Origin: an uncultured Lachnospiraceae bacterium
GTDB taxonomy: Bacteria > Bacillota > Clostridia > Lachnospirales > Lachnospiraceae
Assembly (NCBI GenBank): GCA_946627575.1
Contig: CAMOVS010000002.1
Span: 1 to 26,829 of the forward strand
Reading direction: 5' to 3'
Length of the DNA stretch: 26,829 nucleotides
Shown one piece after another: positions 24,633 to 26,829 of the stretch; position 1 is the stretch's first letter, and every line of letters begins with the position of its first letter. The notes under the pieces are model-generated. The model was not told the origin of the DNA and made no database searches. It saw only the letters and a list, made by a program, of their open reading frames with translations. A program made the position numbers and the translations under genes.

Positions 24633-25544
24633 TTAATTCAAGTGGATGTCGGAAGGTTTCAGAATCTCTTCCCTGATGCAATTCTGGATCTCCCCCCGGT
24701 AATCTATCGTTTCACTTCGAAGGGCTTTCCTGAGTCTTGCACATACAGCATGCTGGCGTCCTCGCTCCAGAGAATCAATCAGCACAACCCTGTCAAACAA
24801 GTTGAAGCTCCGGGGATCCGCCAGAAAACCGCTTCCAGCACCTACATATACCCCGGCAAAACGTCTGGAGGCCCTCAGCCTGTCAAAGAACCATTGATAC
24901 TCCTCATAAGTCAGTTCCTTCAGACAAAAAAAGAGGTCCGGAGAATCCAGTCTGAATATCCCGGTAGAACGGTCACACATTTCTTCCATGATATCGAGGA
25001 CATCCTCGTCACGAAGATGAATGTAATAGCAGAGATCTCCCACATTGGCCCTGCTGTCATTTCCCGGTCCCAGGTCTTCAAAGCCAAGATACAGGTCTCC
25101 TTCCTCCATCCGGGCCATGGCCAGTGTCATAAGATCCTCCTCATAGGCAGGAGAATATAAAACCGTGATCCTGCAGGGACGCAAACTTCCGCCTTCCCAA
25201 TGATCTTCTCCTTCTTCCGTTAGCCCCATCATGCCAAGCAGCATCTTCGGAGGATCCGTTCTGGAAAATGAATTTTCCCCTCTTTCCTCATCTGTCAGAT
25301 ATATACAGGCTCTTCCTCCGGTCGAGTCATGGCCCTCTCCATCTCCTTCTTTCTCTGAAATCAATCCGGCAAAGGCGGGATCAATCACATAGATATCTGC
25401 CCTCTCCTTCATTTCTTTCATGGCATCCTGTCTGGTAAAATGATAGATCCTGACAGAAGGGGGAACATGCCTTTCCAGATACCGGACCAGGCGGCGGCCG
25501 TACTCACCGCTCTCACCAACAGCTATCGTATGAATATCTCGCAT
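24633..25544 (-). CDS. TadZ/CpaE-like protein, apparently lacking a P-loop
   Basis: A 303-residue protein at the position where TadZ/CpaE is normally found, directly before tadA. Residues 3-60 look like an atypical receiver domain (IHTIAVGESGEYGRRLVRYL, then IYVIDPA). Residues 125-260 align by eye with a MinD/ParA fold: RITVLYSP (125-132) is where the GGVGKT loop should begin, but AYEEDLMT follows, so the Walker lysine is missing. LYLGFEDLG (151-159) fits the next strand and RVVLIDSL (252-259) a later one. TadZ helps position the machine at the cell pole in other bacteria. I infer a non-ATP-binding TadZ that works as scaffold. AGGTGGG is close (about four bases) to the ATG. It opens the cluster. 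Confidence 0.7.
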   Translation of the reverse strand: MRDIHTIAVGESGEYGRRLVRYLERHVPPSVRIYHFTRQDAMKEMKERADIYVIDPAFAGLISEKEGDGEGHDSTGGRACIYLTDEERGENSFSRTDPPKMLLGMMGLTEEGEDHWEGGSLRPCRITVLYSPAYEEDLMTLAMARMEEGDLYLGFEDLGPGNDSRANVGDLCYYIHLRDEDVLDIMEEMCDRSTGIFRLDSPDLFFCLKELTYEEYQWFFDRLRASRRFAGVYVGAGSGFLADPRSFNLFDRVVLIDSLERGRQHAVCARLRKALRSETIDYRGEIQNCIREEILKPSDIHLN

Positions 25545-25595
25545 CTCCCACCTGCTTTCTTATACTTTCCGCCCAGATTCATCATGCATCCTCCC

Positions 25596-25701
25596 GTCAT
25601 TGGAAATACACTCACATGATCTCTTCCATTTGTCCTTGTCGAGTTCATCAGGCAGTCATTCTGTCGCTGGAAATACACTAACATAATTTCCATTATTTGT
25701 C
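25596..25701 (-). repeat. Two imperfect 39-bp direct repeats with TGGAAA half-sites upstream of the Tad cluster
   Basis: Bases 25596-25634 and 25663-25701 match at 30 of 39 positions, including a perfect 12-base core TGGAAATACACT, and lie 67 bases apart. In the second copy TGGAAAT and ATTTCCA form an inverted pair with an 11-base spacer; the first copy keeps TGGAA/TTCCA. A further TTTTCCA lies near 25710. The gene-free stretch 25545-25874 is otherwise A+T-rich, without a recognised sigma-A promoter for tadZ. Repeated half-sites upstream of an operon suggest a regulator array; the first copy lies about 50-90 bases before the tadZ start. Confidence 0.6.
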
Positions 25702-25874
25702 TACTATTATTTTCCATTTTATTTATTTTTTATCTGTATTGCATATATATGACTTTTTGTTTCGTTTGAGATCAGAATGCAGGCTGTCGGCTTCTCCAGG
25801 CTTCCCATCCCTTGGCATAGAGCATCCTTGAGAAGCCCATATCAGTATCAGCCCATGTCATGAAGAAAAAAGAC

Positions 25875-25903
25875 TTGCAAGATTGTGAAAAGACATATAT
25901 AAT
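25875..25903 (+). promoter_or_regulatory. Sigma-A promoter of the thiamine transport operon
   Basis: TTGCAA (25875-25880), 17 bases and a perfect TATAAT (25898-25903). Transcription would start near 25910, immediately at the 5' side of the riboswitch aptamer. Confidence 0.75.
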
Positions 25904-25907
25904 AAGG

Positions 25908-25992
25908 CAAACCAGGGGAGCGAAAGCTGAGAGTAAGTACCGACTTAGACCCTTTAACCTGTTTGGATAATGCCAGCGTAGGAAGTGTTGTA
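25908..25992 (+). promoter_or_regulatory. TPP riboswitch (THI element)
   Basis: The conserved blocks occur in order: AGGGGAGC followed by GCTGAGAG, then GACCCTTTAACCTG, TTTGGATAATGCCAGCGTAGGAAG. These are the pyrimidine- and pyrophosphate-sensing parts of the thiamine pyrophosphate aptamer. The P3 arm is short. A terminator hairpin follows at 26014, so TPP binding probably causes early termination and lowers expression of the two downstream transport genes. Confidence 0.95.
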
Positions 25993-26013
25993 TAAGTGAT
26001 CTTATGATCTTAT

Positions 26014-26044
26014 GGCGTCTGCATGGCATGCGGACGCCTTTTTA
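26014..26044 (+). terminator. Riboswitch expression-platform terminator
   Basis: GGCGTCTGCAT (26014-26024) pairs with ATGCGGACGCC (26028-26038) with one G-T pair and is followed by TTTTTATTT. It lies between the aptamer and the first gene. An alternating GATCTTATGATCTTATGG stretch just before it can take part in an antiterminator. Confidence 0.85.
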
Positions 26045-26079
26045 TTTGCTTTATGTATTAGGAAGGAGAGATATCCATT

Positions 26080-26376
26080 ATGAATGCAAGTGTAGCAATC
26101 CAGGTTCTTCCCACTGTCACAGATGACAACGAAGTCATCCGCATCGTTGACGAGGTTATCGCCTACATCAAGTCCACCGGCCTCAGCTGTTCTGTCGGGC
26201 CTTTTGAAACGACCATCGAAGGTGATTATGAAGAACTGATGGAGATCGTAAAGAATTGCCAGTATGTGGCTGCTAAGGCCGGCTGTGAGGCCATGAGTAC
26301 TTATGTTAAGATTGCCTACAAGCCGGAAGGAGATGTACTTAGTATTGAAAAGAAAGTTACAAAGCATCACCAGTAA
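26080..26376 (+). CDS. Thiamine-binding protein, MTH1187/YkoF-like family
   Basis: A 98-residue protein of the MTH1187 (DUF77) family. The opening NASVAIQVLPTVTDDNEVIRIVD and the later SGLSCSVGPFETTIEGDYEELMEIV are typical of its ferredoxin-like fold. Relatives bind thiamine or a precursor, often as part of an ABC uptake system; a cytoplasmic location is suggested because there is no signal peptide. GGAAGGAGAG is upstream of the ATG. It is the first gene behind the TPP riboswitch and overlaps the ABC permease by 32 bases, which supports a role in thiamine or hydroxymethylpyrimidine uptake. Confidence 0.9.
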   Translation: MNASVAIQVLPTVTDDNEVIRIVDEVIAYIKSTGLSCSVGPFETTIEGDYEELMEIVKNCQYVAAKAGCEAMSTYVKIAYKPEGDVLSIEKKVTKHHQ

Positions 26377-26829
26377 GCTGCCGGCTGTCATTGCTCTCTG
26401 CATCCTTCTGCTCGCCTGGCAGGCAGTAAGTACTTCCGGCATTGTCCCGGACTATATGCTGCCCTCTCCCGTCAAGGTCCTCAAAGTGCTGATCTCAGAT
26501 GCGGAGACCATCCTGACGCATGGCCGGGTAACACTTACGGAAGCTTTTTACGGCCTGCTGATCGGCATCGGACTGGCTTTTGTCATTGCCACATTGATGG
26601 ATTATATTCCCGTCATGCGCAAAGCCCTGTATCCGATTATGATCATCACCCAGACCATACCGACCATCGCCCTGGCCCCCCTCCTGGTACTCTGGATGGG
26701 TTTTGGCATGGCCCCTAAGATTACCCTGGTGGTTGTCACGACCTTTTTCCCTATTGCAGTAGGCCTTCTGGACGGATACCAGAGTGTGGATCCGGACGCC
26801 ATTGCCCTCATGCGGTCCATGGGAGCCTA
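26345..26829 (+). CDS. ABC transporter permease, probable thiamine-precursor uptake, 3' end outside window
   Basis: 161 codons from TTG 26345 to the window edge. AAGGAG (26327-26332) is 12 bases upstream; an in-frame ATG at 26333 is too close to that site but remains possible. The sequence has a first helix LPAVIALCILLLAW (12-25), then PDYMLPSPVKVL, typical of the SsuC/TauC/ThiX permease family, four or so further helices, and the EAA loop starting DPDAIALMRSMGA at the end. These permeases pair with an NMT1/THI5-like binding protein and an ATPase, which I expect to the right of the window. Riboswitch control makes thiamine, HMP or a related pyrimidine the likely substrate. Confidence 0.85.
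   Translation, partial: MKRKLQSITSKLPAVIALCILLLAWQAVSTSGIVPDYMLPSPVKVLKVLISDAETILTHGRVTLTEAFYGLLIGIGLAFVIATLMDYIPVMRKALYPIMIITQTIPTIALAPLLVLWMGFGMAPKITLVVVTTFFPIAVGLLDGYQSVDPDAIALMRSMGA

Noticed and set aside
23763..25160. 465-codon plus-strand open frame across tadA and the tadZ-like gene
   Set aside because: It crosses two genes on the other strand, one of them with full ATPase motifs, and shows no recognisable family or ribosome site.
25523..25717. 64-codon minus-strand open frame before the tadZ-like gene, possible leader peptide
   Set aside because: No ribosome site before its ATG, and it overlaps the tadZ start. The direct repeats inside it vary at all codon positions and keep TGGAAA symmetry, which fits DNA sites better than coding.
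1..26829. CRISPR arrays, tRNA or rRNA genes, phage or toxin-antitoxin modules
   Set aside because: No spaced repeat array, cloverleaf, rRNA segment or recognised defence or phage gene was seen on either strand.

Overview
The window looks like chromosomal DNA from a low-to-mid GC Gram-positive (Firmicutes), most probably a Clostridia/Lachnospiraceae-type anaerobe. The evidence is the gdpP-rplI-dnaB order, the strong AGGAGG-type ribosome sites, TTGNNN-17-TATAAT promoters, and a secretin-less Tad pilus locus carrying DUF5702 and DUF6382-FHA proteins that I associate with that group. Lineage is inferred from content only.

Layout. (1) 1-650: right-hand end of an IS3-family (IS150-like) insertion sequence with the 5' part of its orfA, abutting the end of dnaB. 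(2) 657-4654, minus strand: gdpP (c-di-AMP phosphodiesterase), rplI (ribosomal protein L9) and dnaB (replicative helicase), with a good promoter upstream of gdpP. (3) 4865-7885, plus strand: malQ (4-alpha-glucanotransferase with an altered acceptor-loop motif), a PlsC-type acyltransferase and a small membrane-anchored protein of unknown function, closed by a perfect 17-bp-stem terminator shared with the convergent gene ddl (D-Ala-D-Ala ligase). (4) 9189-15029, plus strand: ispE, a GntR/FCD regulator, cca, dnaX, ebfC and recR, a tight housekeeping run. A perfect TTGTATACAA palindrome sits on the expected transcription start of ispE and may be the operator of the GntR protein encoded next door. 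(5) 15061-25544, minus strand: a compact Tad-type pilus/secretion cluster in the order tadZ-like, tadA, tadB, tadC, flp, DUF5702, two TadE-like proteins, DUF6382-FHA, followed in the same direction by a GluP-like rhomboid protease. (6) 25875-26829, plus strand: a sigma-A promoter, TPP riboswitch and intrinsic terminator, then a thiamine-binding MTH1187-family protein and the start of an ABC permease.

The Tad region is the most unusual part. The TadZ-like protein appears to have lost its P-loop. TadC carries an extracytoplasmic domain of about 190 residues between its first two membrane segments. One TadE-like protein ends in two tandem YH-C-CxxC modules that look like surface metal or disulfide sites. 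No prepilin peptidase is encoded here although three proteins carry prepilin-type cleavage sites. A pair of 39-bp direct repeats built around TGGAAA half-sites precedes the operon. None of these is proof of a new system, but together they describe a divergent Gram-positive Tad machine worth following.
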